Both the position numbers and the translations under genes were made by a program. The notes below the pieces were generated by a model. The model ran no database searches. It was not told the DNA's origin and saw only the letters and a list, made by a program, of their open reading frames with translations. 64,000 nucleotides of DNA from JAFEDN01 sp963697455 (lineage in GTDB: Bacteria > Pseudomonadota > Gammaproteobacteria > Coxiellales > Coxiellaceae): contig CAVOOI010000004.1 of the NCBI GenBank assembly GCA_963697455.1, positions 1 to 64,000 on the forward strand. Direction: 5' to 3'. Below are positions 7,213 to 16,136 of this stretch, piece by piece. The number at the start of each line of letters is the position of its first letter. The first letter of the stretch is position 1.

Positions 7213-8019
7213 ATGAAAGAGGAAATACCGACCCTGCCTCATTACCTTGAGCACCTCCAATCCAGAGGTCAATACTGGTTTGTGCGTCAAGAAGTTTTAG
7301 AAAAACTACAGCTAACCGATAACGCTTTTAGAAAGGCAGCGCACCGTTTAATTACCCAAATTAAATTAAATCGTATCCGGGGAGATTTTTATACCTTAAT
7401 ACCACTGGAATATCGTGCTACCGGTTCCCTACCGGCCACCTGGTTTATTGACGCCTTGATGAAATACTTAAATCAAAACTATTATGTTGCTTTATTAACG
7501 GCAGCCGGATTACACGAAGCTTCTCATCAACAACCCATGGTCTTTCAGGTCATCACCGATAAACCCACGCGTTCGATTACCGTCGGACAAGTTCGCATTC
7601 AATTTTTTTATAAAAAAAATATTGCGTCTCAATCCTATCAACCCATCAAAACTGCATCAGGCACTATGAACGTCTCTACACCCGAAATAACTGCAGTTGA
7701 TTTAGTTCGCTACATGACGGCTGCTGGTCAAATTAACCAAGTGGCTACCGTGTTGTGTGAATTAGCAGAACGGCTTAACCCAAAGATCTTAGCCACATTA
7801 TTGGATAACCATATCATTGAAACGACTGCCACCCAACGGTTAGGTTATCTGCTCGATATTTTAGGGACAAATATGGATCTTGAACTTTTAGTCTTAGCAT
7901 TAAAGGAAAAAAAAGTGCTGCAACGGTTATTAGTGGCTGGCAGCGATCAGCCTGTCCTGAGTATTAATCGTCGTTGGAATATTTTAGTCAATGAACCCGT
8001 GGAGCCTGATGAATTATGA
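7213..8019 (+). CDS. abiEi: Type IV antitoxin AbiEi
   Basis: 268 residues from the ATG at 7213 (a TTG at 7195 in frame is possible but less likely). The N-terminal winged-helix region (about 1-75: QYWFVRQEVLEKLQL, then FRKAAHRLITQIKLNRIRGD, FYTLIPLEYR) and the following domain (WFIDALMKYLNQNYYVALLT, AAGLHEASHQQP) match AbiEi antitoxins. AbiEi represses the operon and counters the AbiEii nucleotidyltransferase without binding it; the pair can act as a phage abortive-infection system or keep the mobile element in the cell. The gene overlaps abiEii by four bases (ATGA), the usual arrangement. Confidence 0.9.
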   Translation: MKEEIPTLPHYLEHLQSRGQYWFVRQEVLEKLQLTDNAFRKAAHRLITQIKLNRIRGDFYTLIPLEYRATGSLPATWFIDALMKYLNQNYYVALLTAAGLHEASHQQPMVFQVITDKPTRSITVGQVRIQFFYKKNIASQSYQPIKTASGTMNVSTPEITAVDLVRYMTAAGQINQVATVLCELAERLNPKILATLLDNHIIETTATQRLGYLLDILGTNMDLELLVLALKEKKVLQRLLVAGSDQPVLSINRRWNILVNEPVEPDEL

Positions 8020-8846
8020 TTTCACAAACTGCTATTACTGCCTGGCGCAACGTTGCTCCGTGGGGTACACCCGATCAAGTCGAACACGATTTAGTATTAT
8101 CACGAGTGATTTGTGAGCTGTATAATCATCCAGTCATCGCTCAAAATCTTGTGTTTCGTGGCGGTACAGCGTTGCATAAATTATTTTTCAACCCCGCAGG
8201 TCGATTCAGTGAAGATTTAGATTTTGTGCAACGGCATGCTGAACCCATTGGCAATACTGTTGACGCCATTCGAAGCTGTCTTGATCCCTGGCTAGGAAAC
8301 CCCGCATGGAAACAAAACCAGGGTCGATTTACTTTATATTACCGATTCAAAACCGAAATAGAACCCGTGATCACCCGAAAGGTGAAGATTGAAATTAATA
8401 CGCGCGAGCACTTTAATGTGCAACCTTATGCCAGTCAATATTTTCCCGTGAATAATAGTTGGTTCCAGGGCGAATCCCAGGTCTTAACGTATTCAATTGA
8501 AGAGTTATTAGCCACTAAATTAAGAGCTTTGTATCAGCGTAAAAAAGGCAGGGATTTATATGATTTGTGGTATGGAATACAACAACTCAATCTTTTAAAT
8601 AAAGACATCATGATCAGCACTTTTGAACATTACATGCTAAAAGACAATACCCCCGTTTCACGCGCTGAATTTGAGAAAAATTTATTCGCCAAGAAAAAAG
8701 ACATCGTATTTAATCAAGATATTCAACCCTTATTATCAGTGGATCAAGCAGAACAATATCAATTAGAGCAAGCTTATAATATGGTATTCAATGAATTATT
8801 GATTAAATTACAAGGTGAGCCTTGGAAAGGGATAGGTGATATTTAA
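8016..8846 (+). CDS. abiEii: AbiEii nucleotidyltransferase toxin
   Basis: 276 residues. The nucleotidyltransferase core is visible: FRGGTALHK (Gly49-Gly50) followed by RFSEDLDF with the paired Asp67 and Asp69, and later VKIEINTRE and YSIEELLATKLRALYQRKKGRD, all typical of AbiEii/AbiGii toxins. Members of this family transfer nucleotides, in studied cases to tRNA, and stop growth when not balanced by AbiEi. The gene is full length with no sign of damage, so the pair is probably functional. Confidence 0.92.
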   Translation: MISQTAITAWRNVAPWGTPDQVEHDLVLSRVICELYNHPVIAQNLVFRGGTALHKLFFNPAGRFSEDLDFVQRHAEPIGNTVDAIRSCLDPWLGNPAWKQNQGRFTLYYRFKTEIEPVITRKVKIEINTREHFNVQPYASQYFPVNNSWFQGESQVLTYSIEELLATKLRALYQRKKGRDLYDLWYGIQQLNLLNKDIMISTFEHYMLKDNTPVSRAEFEKNLFAKKKDIVFNQDIQPLLSVDQAEQYQLEQAYNMVFNELLIKLQGEPWKGIGDI

Positions 8847-8980
8847 AGCTGTCAATAATCAACATTCAAGAATTCAATTTACCGCTCTAATGTTGACCCT
8901 GTTCATCTGAGTTTAGAATTCATCTGAAACACCCGTTGCTCCCCGGAATGAGCGGTTTGATAAAATACCCATTTTTTATG

Positions 8981-10507
8981 TTATATCGCTGAACTTGAAG
9001 ACAGTGCCAACGGATTCACACGATAAAGAGTGGTTGGTTTACGAGTGTTTAATTTCACCGGTAGGCTGATTAAATGACGTTCCTGTAACCGCGCTAACGC
9101 TTTCATTAACCGGTCGGATTGACCCTGTTTTTTATTCCTTAAGGCAAAACGAATCTCTGCCTGGGTAAATGAACCTTGACCGCGAGTCTGAATCCATTGC
9201 CAAACGATTTGAGCGTCATCACTGGTGGAATCCCGGCACATCCATTGAAAAACGGTCAGGGCATGCAGGCGAAGCACTTCGACCAGGCGCAAGGCGTTTT
9301 GCATCGTGGCCACGTGGATATCCTGTTTCACCAGCCCATATTCGGCTACGTGTAATAAACCCGCTAATCGCAGGGCAAATCCCGCTAATTTCCCTCCCCA
9401 ACCGGGATAGCTACCCAACAGACCTTCGGGTCTTAACTCGCTTTCCAATTGCAGTTGAAAAGCCCGCCATAACACCTGAGCTTCTGGAGAGAGCGAAAAT
9501 ATTTGCATACTTTCCCCAGGGACTGAGGTCTCAGTCTGTTGTCGGCTGTTTAACAAAGTCATCATCATTTGGTCATACGCGGCTTGTAATTCTGATGACA
9601 GAGGGGGTGTATTATGGGTGCGATAACCCAGGTGACTTTTGGGCAGCACATACAAAAAACGTTCCAGCACCCCTTTACCCAAATACGCTTTTTTTCCCGC
9701 CATATTTTGAATGACAATCGGTTGCACCGTCAGCACCACTGTTAAATAAGGATTCAGAATGGTACTCCGATCTTTACGATGAACGCGCACTTCACCTCCA
9801 TCGATGCCTTTGAGCAAAATATCAATATTCGCGGAACCGTTATTGTATAAACCGGCTAAAGTTTCCAGGATGCCGCCTTCATCGGAAAAAATCGCTAATC
9901 GACCGCCTTGTTCCGCCACCAGGTGAGTCAATGATTCGGGTGTGGCGTCGTTAGTAAATAACACCGGCAATGTGGAAATGGGGGTGAGCGCCATCTCTTG
10001 TTGAATAATGACTTCAAACAAACGGCGCTGTTCCTCCGGCTCTTCAGTTTTGGCCGCTTTGGTGCGCAAATTTTCCAAAATACGTTCTTCGGTTTTGCGC
10101 GCAGCACGTTGGCGCTTAATGTCATTTTCTCGCTGCTTTTTCTGTTCTTTTTCCCAACGCCAGAGGGGTTGGGTACAAGCGCGGACTACCAGGGATTTAT
10201 GGTTAGCCGGCGGCAGTGCAATCAGCGTATAAATATTCACGGGTTCTATCCAACCCGGCTTTGGAGAGACAGCACAATAACCCGCTAGAGCCGTCGATAA
10301 AACCCCCAACAATGTCATCACACTGAGTGCCGGCGGCGTCTCACTGGCCTGGGCTAAAGCGCCGGCAAACTCACCCAGCACACCGGGCAACCAATCTGCC
10401 GGGATTTCCGGGGTTTCTAACGGTTCAAACAAGATCGGTTCGTTCCAGGCGGCAGCTTGTTCCCAATTCGGCAATTCAATAATGGATTCCGGGATACGAT
10501 GAGTCAT
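8981..10507 (-). CDS. DUF3987 (YfjI-type) protein of mobile elements
   Basis: 508 residues. Recognised as DUF3987/YfjI by its order of blocks: PGVLGEFAGALAQASETPPA, ALPPANHKS (a degenerate P-loop position), a charged helical segment rich in Glu/Arg/Lys (about 115-160), PVLFTNDATPESL, IFSDEGGILETL, and GVLERFLYVLPKS. Such proteins are found next to integrases and excisionases in islands and prophages and are thought to act in element replication or as helicase/primase-like factors; the role is not proven. The start is four bases after the stop of the 119-residue gene, which places it third in an excisionase operon. Confidence 0.8.
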   Translation of the reverse strand: MTHRIPESIIELPNWEQAAAWNEPILFEPLETPEIPADWLPGVLGEFAGALAQASETPPALSVMTLLGVLSTALAGYCAVSPKPGWIEPVNIYTLIALPPANHKSLVVRACTQPLWRWEKEQKKQRENDIKRQRAARKTEERILENLRTKAAKTEEPEEQRRLFEVIIQQEMALTPISTLPVLFTNDATPESLTHLVAEQGGRLAIFSDEGGILETLAGLYNNGSANIDILLKGIDGGEVRVHRKDRSTILNPYLTVVLTVQPIVIQNMAGKKAYLGKGVLERFLYVLPKSHLGYRTHNTPPLSSELQAAYDQMMMTLLNSRQQTETSVPGESMQIFSLSPEAQVLWRAFQLQLESELRPEGLLGSYPGWGGKLAGFALRLAGLLHVAEYGLVKQDIHVATMQNALRLVEVLRLHALTVFQWMCRDSTSDDAQIVWQWIQTRGQGSFTQAEIRFALRNKKQGQSDRLMKALARLQERHLISLPVKLNTRKPTTLYRVNPLALSSSSAI

Positions 10508-10511
10508 GGCA

Positions 10512-10871
10512 TTATCCTCGTAGATGGTGAATACCGATACGCAATACCAGTGTTTTAGATGCTCCCTGCCACTGAATACAATGGGCTAAATCCATGGCGC
10601 GGGAAAATAAACTCAAATGGGCATATAGCACCCAAACCTCGCGCTGAAAACAAAAATTCAATGCATAGTGTTCCGCCGGTTCAGGGCAGTATAAACACAC
10701 CCCTTTGGAGGAGCGGATGCGGTGCAGGCTCAGCCGATCTACTGCAATAAAAATCGGATTAGCAGCGGGGTAATGGTGCAATTCATCAACATAAGCTGGT
10801 GAGATGGGGTGACAGACTGAGCGGGCAGCCTGCCCAAAGGAAAAAACGGGATCCGGTTTGCTATCATTCAT
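10512..10871 (-). CDS. Hypothetical island protein
   Basis: 119 residues, family not recognised. Two Cys pairs (CLYCPEP and AHCIQW, NFCFQREV) and several His are present, without a clear zinc-finger spacing. It sits between the excisionase and the DUF3987 gene; its ATG overlaps the excisionase stop (ATGA) and it ends four bases before the next start, so the three genes form one tight operon. A role with the DUF3987 protein in element maintenance is inferred from position only. Confidence 0.6.
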   Translation of the reverse strand: MNDSKPDPVFSFGQAARSVCHPISPAYVDELHHYPAANPIFIAVDRLSLHRIRSSKGVCLYCPEPAEHYALNFCFQREVWVLYAHLSLFSRAMDLAHCIQWQGASKTLVLRIGIHHLRG

Positions 10872-11125
10872 CGATTTTTCTCCGTCTGCAGAGATTGTGC
10901 CGTGCTGCGACAGTGACGCTCATTCAACCAGGCATCCAGATCATCTTTATAATAAAAAATCCGACCCCGCTTGATATATCGCGGCCCAATGCCACCAACG
11001 CGCCACATCGCCAGGGTTTTCTCCTTAACGCCCAGGTAATGAGAAGCGTTGTGGACATCCATCCGGCCATCGGGATAGATATCAATGATAGGGGTTTTAA
11101 ATCGTAAGCTAACTTCCGTTTTCAT
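10868..11125 (-). CDS. AlpA-like excisionase/regulator
   Basis: 85 residues with a winged helix-turn-helix of the MerR/AlpA/Xis type: VHNASHYLGVKEKTLAMWRV, then GGIGPRYIKRGRIFYYKDDL, DAWLNERH. Proteins of this size and pattern act as excisionases or as activators of integrase genes in prophage-like islands. It is divergent from the RHH-like gene and the integrase, with a 200-base gap containing evenly spaced half-sites (11223-11260) that are candidate binding sites. It leads the operon with the 119-residue protein and the DUF3987 protein. Confidence 0.85.
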   Translation of the reverse strand: MKTEVSLRFKTPIIDIYPDGRMDVHNASHYLGVKEKTLAMWRVGGIGPRYIKRGRIFYYKDDLDAWLNERHCRSTAQSLQTEKNR

Positions 11126-11222
11126 AGTAGGCTCCTTTGTTTTTTTAATCTAGAATGGGTCCCGCCGCCAGGACTGAACCCATTGACTTTACTAGAGGGG
11201 GTTATTATAGTGGGCATTATTC

Positions 11223-11260
11223 GTAGTGTAAAGGACTACGTTAGTAGTCTGTTAGACTAC
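11223..11260. promoter_or_regulatory. Array of GTAGTC/GACTAC half-sites
   Basis: GTAGTg (11223), GACTAC (11234), GTAGTC (11244) and GACTAC (11255) alternate in orientation every 10-11 bases, one helical turn. They lie between the divergent excisionase and RHH-like/integrase operons. This looks like an operator or an excisionase-binding array. Confidence 0.6.
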
Positions 11261-11325
11261 AGATAAATAAAGAACTTTCGAGAACAATCCAGAAGTTTAT
11301 CGCATTGAATAGGAGAATACTGTAA

Positions 11326-11973
11326 ATGACAGAACCTCAAAAACGGGTGAAAAAACCCAAAAAAAAGGCAGATAATCAAAATGTCCGAACGATGATTGTG
11401 AATGTCAGGATCAGCCCCCCGCTGCGATTTGTCGCTGAACTGATCGCGCGGCATCAACATCGCACGGTATCCAGCCTGATGGAATCCTTATTAGCCGAAA
11501 AAGCGGCCAGCTATTGTCTGCCAGTGGTATCGACCGAAAAAGCACAGACTAACCATTACCTATTCGGCCAGCGCCACACGGAAAAAATCAGCGCCCAGGA
11601 AGTCGGCGAACGACTCTGGTCTGCCGAAGACGCCGACCTCTTTGCAGGAATGGCTTTATTTTTACCGAGCCTACTCACCGCCGAGGAACAGGCGCTGTGG
11701 CAGGTGATTACCGATATCCCTTACTTCTGGAACCACTTTGAAATCCATATCGAAAACCCGGCGGGACAAGTCGTAGATAAAGAATGGTGGCCGCTGGTGG
11801 ATTATCGCGGCTTAAATCGGGAACGGCTGCGCGAACATTGGCTATTGTGCAAAGCGATTTTAGACGGTGAAAAACCGTTGCAACACTTAAAGGAACTCAA
11901 CCTGCCACCCGGTAAGCCGGTTGAAAAACCAGATTATTATCCCCCCATCAAAAAAGTAAGGAGCGATCAATGA
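11326..11973 (+). CDS. RHH-like protein preceding the integrase
   Basis: 215 residues. The N-terminus is Lys-rich (KRVKKPKKKAD), followed by MIVNVRISPPLRFVAELIAR and QHRTVSSLMESLLAEKA, which looks like a ribbon-helix-helix DNA-binding segment. The rest (ERLWSAEDADLFAGMALFLP, LLTAEEQALWQVI) is not assigned to a family. AGGAGA lies about ten bases before the ATG. It overlaps the integrase start by four bases (ATGA), so it is made together with the integrase and probably regulates or assists it; similar genes precede integrases in related islands, to my memory. Confidence 0.65.
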   Translation: MTEPQKRVKKPKKKADNQNVRTMIVNVRISPPLRFVAELIARHQHRTVSSLMESLLAEKAASYCLPVVSTEKAQTNHYLFGQRHTEKISAQEVGERLWSAEDADLFAGMALFLPSLLTAEEQALWQVITDIPYFWNHFEIHIENPAGQVVDKEWWPLVDYRGLNRERLREHWLLCKAILDGEKPLQHLKELNLPPGKPVEKPDYYPPIKKVRSDQ

Positions 11974-13112
11974 AATTTAAAACGTTAACCCGCGCCAACA
12001 TACGTAATGTAGGACAACACGAACAATTACAGGAAAACGGCATCGAATTTGATCGACTAGCCAATGGAGATGGGAGATACCGCATCAATATCATGGTAAA
12101 TGGTCAACGAATTCATCGACTGGTCGGTAAAGAATCGGATGGGACTACACGTTTGCATGCTGAGAAAATGATGACAAAATTACGCAATGAAGCTCAGGAA
12201 GACCGCTTAAATTTACCTAAAGGTCGCAAACCGACTTTAAGATTCAAAGAAGCGGCGGAACAATATCTGGAAAAACAAATTTCGACTCAGGCAAAAAATT
12301 TAAAATCCAAAATTTCTCAGCTCAAGCTGCATCTCATTCCTTTTTTTGAAAACAAACCACTGGATAAAATTGACGAAGAGGATGTAGAAAAATATAAGAA
12401 TGAACGCCAGAAAGATGGTGTAAGCACCAATACCGTTAATCGAGAACTGGCCGTATTATCTCATCTATTTACCAAAGCCATTGAATGGAAATGGTTAAAC
12501 AATAGACCTGTAGTGTTGAAAAAGTTTAAAGAAACTGAACACCGCATCACCTATCTAACAGTGGAACAAATTGATCAGCTTTTAACTGCAGCAAAACAGG
12601 ATCAAAACCCTTATATTTACCGCTTTATTGTGATTGGATTAGAAACCGGCATGCGGCTCATGGAAATTTTATCAATCAGATTAGAAAATATTGACCTGGA
12701 GAGACGAATAATTTTTATTCCTCAAGCCAAAGCGGGGGCCAGACATCAACCGATCTCTGAGTATCTGACGGAAGTACTTACTCCTTGCGTACACGCTACC
12801 AAACTCAACCAAATCTGGCTTTTTCCTGCAGAAAAATCAGTCACAGGACATTGCGTGAATATTACTAAACCCTTTCGACGAGTGGTCACTGCTGCGGGAA
12901 TGAACCCTAAAGAAGTAGTCCGCCATACGTTACGTCATACCGCCATTACCCACCTGGTGCAAGCCGGCGTGGATTTACCCACAGTAAAAAGAATTTCAGG
13001 GCATAAAACTCTACAAATGGTCGAACGCTATAGTCACCAAAATGGTTCTCATATCCAGGCTGCGATGGATAAATTGGGTCAACGGTATCGTTCGGCAAAT
13101 ACCGGCAGTTAA
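11970..13112 (+). CDS. Tyrosine site-specific integrase
   Basis: 380 residues with an N-terminal arm-binding region, a SAM-like core-binding domain (about 90-180) and a catalytic domain with the full set of residues: Arg229 (GLETGMR), Lys254 (PQAKAG), His319-Arg322 (RHTLRHT), His345 (ISGHKT) and the nucleophile Tyr354 (MVERYSH). It should integrate and excise the island. No tRNA gene and no obvious direct repeat lie beside it, so the attachment site is unknown. It is translationally coupled to the RHH-like gene. Confidence 0.93.
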   Translation: MKFKTLTRANIRNVGQHEQLQENGIEFDRLANGDGRYRINIMVNGQRIHRLVGKESDGTTRLHAEKMMTKLRNEAQEDRLNLPKGRKPTLRFKEAAEQYLEKQISTQAKNLKSKISQLKLHLIPFFENKPLDKIDEEDVEKYKNERQKDGVSTNTVNRELAVLSHLFTKAIEWKWLNNRPVVLKKFKETEHRITYLTVEQIDQLLTAAKQDQNPYIYRFIVIGLETGMRLMEILSIRLENIDLERRIIFIPQAKAGARHQPISEYLTEVLTPCVHATKLNQIWLFPAEKSVTGHCVNITKPFRRVVTAAGMNPKEVVRHTLRHTAITHLVQAGVDLPTVKRISGHKTLQMVERYSHQNGSHIQAAMDKLGQRYRSANTGS

Positions 13113-13632
13113 CAAGGGAGTTATTCAATACATTTAGTATCTTGATTCACCCTGTTTTTTTATCCAAAAAGATAATTTTATTACCTGCTATATTACAAAC
13201 CAAAGTATCAAGAAAATCGCAAAGTCCTTAATTTGGTTAATGGAAGACATATCGAATTTTTAATAAAGAATGGACTAGCGGGAGCGAATGAACAGAAAAT
13301 TACGGTTTCCCCTTTTAACCTAGTGATTATGTAATAAGCGGATACGATGGTATTGATGGATTATAATTTTTGTGCTGGTGGATATATATGACTTTACCCT
13401 AATATTTCAAAGATTATGGATGTTTTAAATATAAATAGGTGCTTTAAGCCCGTAATTTTCTGCTTAAAATTCCGTTTACTGTAAGTCTACTTAATATTTA
13501 TCAGACCCCATGCCCCTATAAAAGTAGCCCTGCTTGTATATTACCAGTAAGTATCGTTATACTGCATTCTTGATGGTGCGTTGCTCGAAAGGCAATCCAC
13601 TTGTATTAGAAAGATACAAAAAGGGAATTTTT
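13113..13632. other. 520-bp stretch with a dead inverted gene fragment
   Basis: Behind the integrase stop. It contains the left arm of a ~170-bp inverted repeat (13271-13440), which read on the minus strand gives the C-terminal codons of the gene at 13633-14205 (HKNYNPSIPSYPL). Apart from this remnant nothing is recognised. The right attachment site of the island should be in or near here. Confidence 0.5.
13271..13440 (-). repeat. Inverted repeat, left arm
   Basis: Pairs in inverted orientation with 14081-14249 at roughly three-quarters identity or better (for example ATGAACAGAAAATTACGGTTT and GATTATAATTTTTGTG). It is the 3' end of a second, otherwise lost, copy of the adjacent gene on the opposite strand. 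Confidence 0.8.
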
Positions 13633-14205
13633 ATGAATTATTCTGCTCTCTTACATACTCTTTATGATGAACAAAACCCTGTTGGCCAATTAGGGCGCGG
13701 AACACATTATTCAGTGTTTAGCGCCGTTCAATGGGTAGATATATACAAAAAGCTTCTCCCATCTCTCCATATACAAAATTTTGCTGTTATTTGGGATGAA
13801 GATCATGATGAACGAATTATTGATGTCATGGAGCGTGCTTATATGCGCGGTATATTTGCTCCTGTTCTCTACATAGGAGAGAGAAAAGCCTATATAACCG
13901 TAGTTGTTGGTAACGACTTTTATCAATATATCCAGAATGATTGGGCCAGCTATATTATGGCATGGGAAAATATTTGTAAAAATGTACATGGTGATCATTG
14001 GTTGGTTAATATAGTTCCAGTTCTGGTCAATGCAGCAAATAGCCCTACACTTGGCATTATCGCAGATTCGGATACCAAGGTTACCACTTATATTCAAAAC
14101 ATCCATAATCTTTGGGATCTTGGGATAAAGCCATATATCCAGCAACACAAAAATTATAATCCATCAATACCGCCATATCCGCTTATACATGAATCACCAG
14201 GTTAA
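13633..14205 (+). CDS. Hypothetical protein, orphan
   Basis: 190 residues from the ATG at 13633, which has AAAGGGA seven bases upstream; in-frame codons before it are unlikely to be coding. Composition is rich in Ile, Tyr, Trp and His (GQLGRGTHYSVFSAVQWVDI, VIWDEDHDERIIDVMERAY). No signal peptide, membrane helix or recognised domain. Its last ~45 codons and the following 44 bases form one arm of an inverted repeat with a remnant copy at 13271-13440, so the gene once existed as a pair in opposite orientation. It may be cargo of the island or a neighbouring insertion. Function unknown. Confidence 0.55.
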   Translation: MNYSALLHTLYDEQNPVGQLGRGTHYSVFSAVQWVDIYKKLLPSLHIQNFAVIWDEDHDERIIDVMERAYMRGIFAPVLYIGERKAYITVVVGNDFYQYIQNDWASYIMAWENICKNVHGDHWLVNIVPVLVNAANSPTLGIIADSDTKVTTYIQNIHNLWDLGIKPYIQQHKNYNPSIPPYPLIHESPG

Positions 14206-14249
14206 AAGTGGAAACCGTAATTTTCTGTTCATTCACTCCTGCTAGTCCA
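14081..14249 (+). repeat. Inverted repeat, right arm
   Basis: Partner of 13271-13440; covers the 3' end of the gene at 13633-14205 and 44 bases beyond. The outer ends of both arms share TAGTCCA/TGGACTA. Confidence 0.8.
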
Positions 14250-14410
14250 GAATGGTAAAATTGGCCGCTGATTCGCTACGCTGGTTCAGCAGGCCGAAAC
14301 CTCGATTAGTTCAAATTTATACGATTTAACATCTCAGCAAAAAACTTTTTCATTTATCAAAAATGACACCAAAAATAATAACAACTCTTCCTGAAGATAT
14401 CTGAGATCAC

Positions 14411-15343
14411 TCAAAAAATATTTACAGATTGATCGCATATTTTTTTAGCTAAAGGCACTAATTCTGGAGTTTGGATATCAAGTTTTTCAATTTCTTCAGC
14501 AAGAATAAGTAATTTATTCGGCTCCCAAATATTTGAATGTAATAATTTGTGGGCACTAAACAATATATCTACAATTTTTCTTGTTTTTCTATTTTGAAAG
14601 AAAACTGAAATTTTAAATCCAAAATAGAATATTATTCCTGCCACCCATCCAAAAGCCGTAGTTACATGATCAGTCGATATTAATTTATAAATATTCTGGA
14701 AAATCATCCCAAATAAAATGACTTTAATACCTATCCAAAAGTAACTCTTTAATGCAAACGAATCACGACTATGTGCACCAATAAATAGACATGCGCTAAT
14801 CAATAAACCGTATTTTTCACGTAAATAATTTTCTCTATTTACCTTCAAACAATATCTGATATAGGAATCTGCCAGAATCAATTCTATTTCCTTTAACTTA
14901 AACCAATCCATTTTTATATATCTGGATATGCAGTAATTTAATTGGCTAATACTAATATTGCTAATATTTACATCTTCTGAATAAATATAATCATGCAAGT
15001 ATTCGAATGAATAAAATTTTTTCTTTTCCGAGTTAGTATCTCGTTTCATCCCATTTTTTTTAGCTCTCTTATTCTTTTTGTGCTCATTTAGAAAATTGTC
15101 AGAGAAAGAAGTCATTGCACTTATTAAATCATCAATTAGATTCATCATTTCATACAATTTCTTCTCAAAATCTTCTAGCTTAACGTCTCCTTTACTGTAT
15201 GCCTCTACTATAAATTCAAAGCATTTTCTTCTTAAAGAGCTTTCCTGCGGGTATTCGAATTGAATTTTTCTTGTACGTTCTAAATAAAAATCTAAATAAG
15301 ACTTTATTTCAGGATGAGTTTTAAGTTTTTGATAAAAATCCAT
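14411..15343 (-). CDS. Hypothetical membrane protein, cassette gene 3
   Basis: 310 residues, not recognised. A long charged, Lys/Glu-rich N-terminal part (about 1-190) is followed by two hydrophobic segments (about 200-225, SYFWIGIKVILFGMIFQNIY, and 232-252, AFGWVAGIIFYFGFKISVFF) and a C-terminal tail of about 55 residues. This suggests a helical domain on one side of the inner membrane anchored by a hairpin. It lies 28 bases behind the 249-residue membrane gene. The DNA is AT-rich compared with the core genes, in keeping with acquired DNA. A phage-defence role is conceivable from context but there is no motif for it. Confidence 0.6.
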   Translation of the reverse strand: MDFYQKLKTHPEIKSYLDFYLERTRKIQFEYPQESSLRRKCFEFIVEAYSKGDVKLEDFEKKLYEMMNLIDDLISAMTSFSDNFLNEHKKNKRAKKNGMKRDTNSEKKKFYSFEYLHDYIYSEDVNISNISISQLNYCISRYIKMDWFKLKEIELILADSYIRYCLKVNRENYLREKYGLLISACLFIGAHSRDSFALKSYFWIGIKVILFGMIFQNIYKLISTDHVTTAFGWVAGIIFYFGFKISVFFQNRKTRKIVDILFSAHKLLHSNIWEPNKLLILAEEIEKLDIQTPELVPLAKKICDQSVNIF

Positions 15344-15371
15344 TATTTTAATTCCAATAAAAATGGCAATA

Positions 15372-16121
15372 TCATTTCCTTATTTCGTCCAATTTGAAAA
15401 ACTGCACGTTTAAATTTTTAATTTCTGAATAACGTAAAACGAAGTAATCTCCATCAATAGGGTAAAATCTTTGAGAATTATCATCTTTCTCATCTCCAGA
15501 CGGGGTTTTATCTTTACTGATTTCCCGACGCCTAGCCCCTGTAATTACCATACGGTCTATATTCCCTTCCTTATCTAAAAAGAATTTTTCCAAAAAACCT
15601 AAGTACAAGTATCCTTTACCCGCGATCTCTATGATTGCTGCGATTTGTGCAAAATCCGGTGTTCCATCTGCTCCATCCTTCCAACCATAGCCTTTAAATA
15701 AGTAATACCATGAACTATCTATTTCAAAAAAGGGATGACGATCCCATTCATAATGACTAATTAAAAAACGAAGTAATTTCCCAAATAAATAAGCGATAAA
15801 ACAAATCACTAATAGGTATGTTGCCAAAGCAATCAATTGATGGGATGTTAAAGAATCAATTACTGCCGAATATTTATCATTTTGCACACCAGAAATGAGA
15901 ATAAACAAAGAATGCAAATCAAGCGGCGTTTTTGAAATACAGACCAAAACACATAAGCCAAGTGTATGTAAAATTAGAGTGACAATAGCACCGATGGTCG
16001 TTTTATTCGTAAAAGGAATATAAGTTAGAGCCGTATTTTCGATTTTATAAAAAGCAAAATTAAAAATGAGACCGGGAAGGACCAATAAAAAAATCAATAA
16101 GGCAGGCAAAGCGATATTCAT
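15372..16121 (-). CDS. Hypothetical membrane protein, cassette gene 2
   Basis: 249 residues with three predicted membrane helices (about 5-27, 42-64 and 93-115: ALLIFLLVLPGLIFNFAFY, AIVTLILHTLGLCVLVCI, LIALATYLLVICFIAYLFG) and a soluble C-terminal domain rich in acidic and aromatic residues (GYGWKDGADGTPDF, DGDYFVLRYSEIKNL). The layout of N-terminal helices plus small beta-rich tail resembles DUF6338-type membrane proteins found in varied bacteria, a tentative match. It is the middle gene of a three-gene minus-strand unit, 15 bases behind the 56-residue gene. Confidence 0.6.
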   Translation of the reverse strand: MNIALPALLIFLLVLPGLIFNFAFYKIENTALTYIPFTNKTTIGAIVTLILHTLGLCVLVCISKTPLDLHSLFILISGVQNDKYSAVIDSLTSHQLIALATYLLVICFIAYLFGKLLRFLISHYEWDRHPFFEIDSSWYYLFKGYGWKDGADGTPDFAQIAAIIEIAGKGYLYLGFLEKFFLDKEGNIDRMVITGARRREISKDKTPSGDEKDDNSQRFYPIDGDYFVLRYSEIKNLNVQFFKLDEIRK

Positions 16122-16136
16122 TCAAAAAAAATATCC

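Noticed and set aside
9169..9714. Plus-strand open frame of 181 codons
   Set aside because: It lies wholly opposite the DUF3987 gene, whose protein has recognisable conserved blocks; the plus frame has no start signal or domain.
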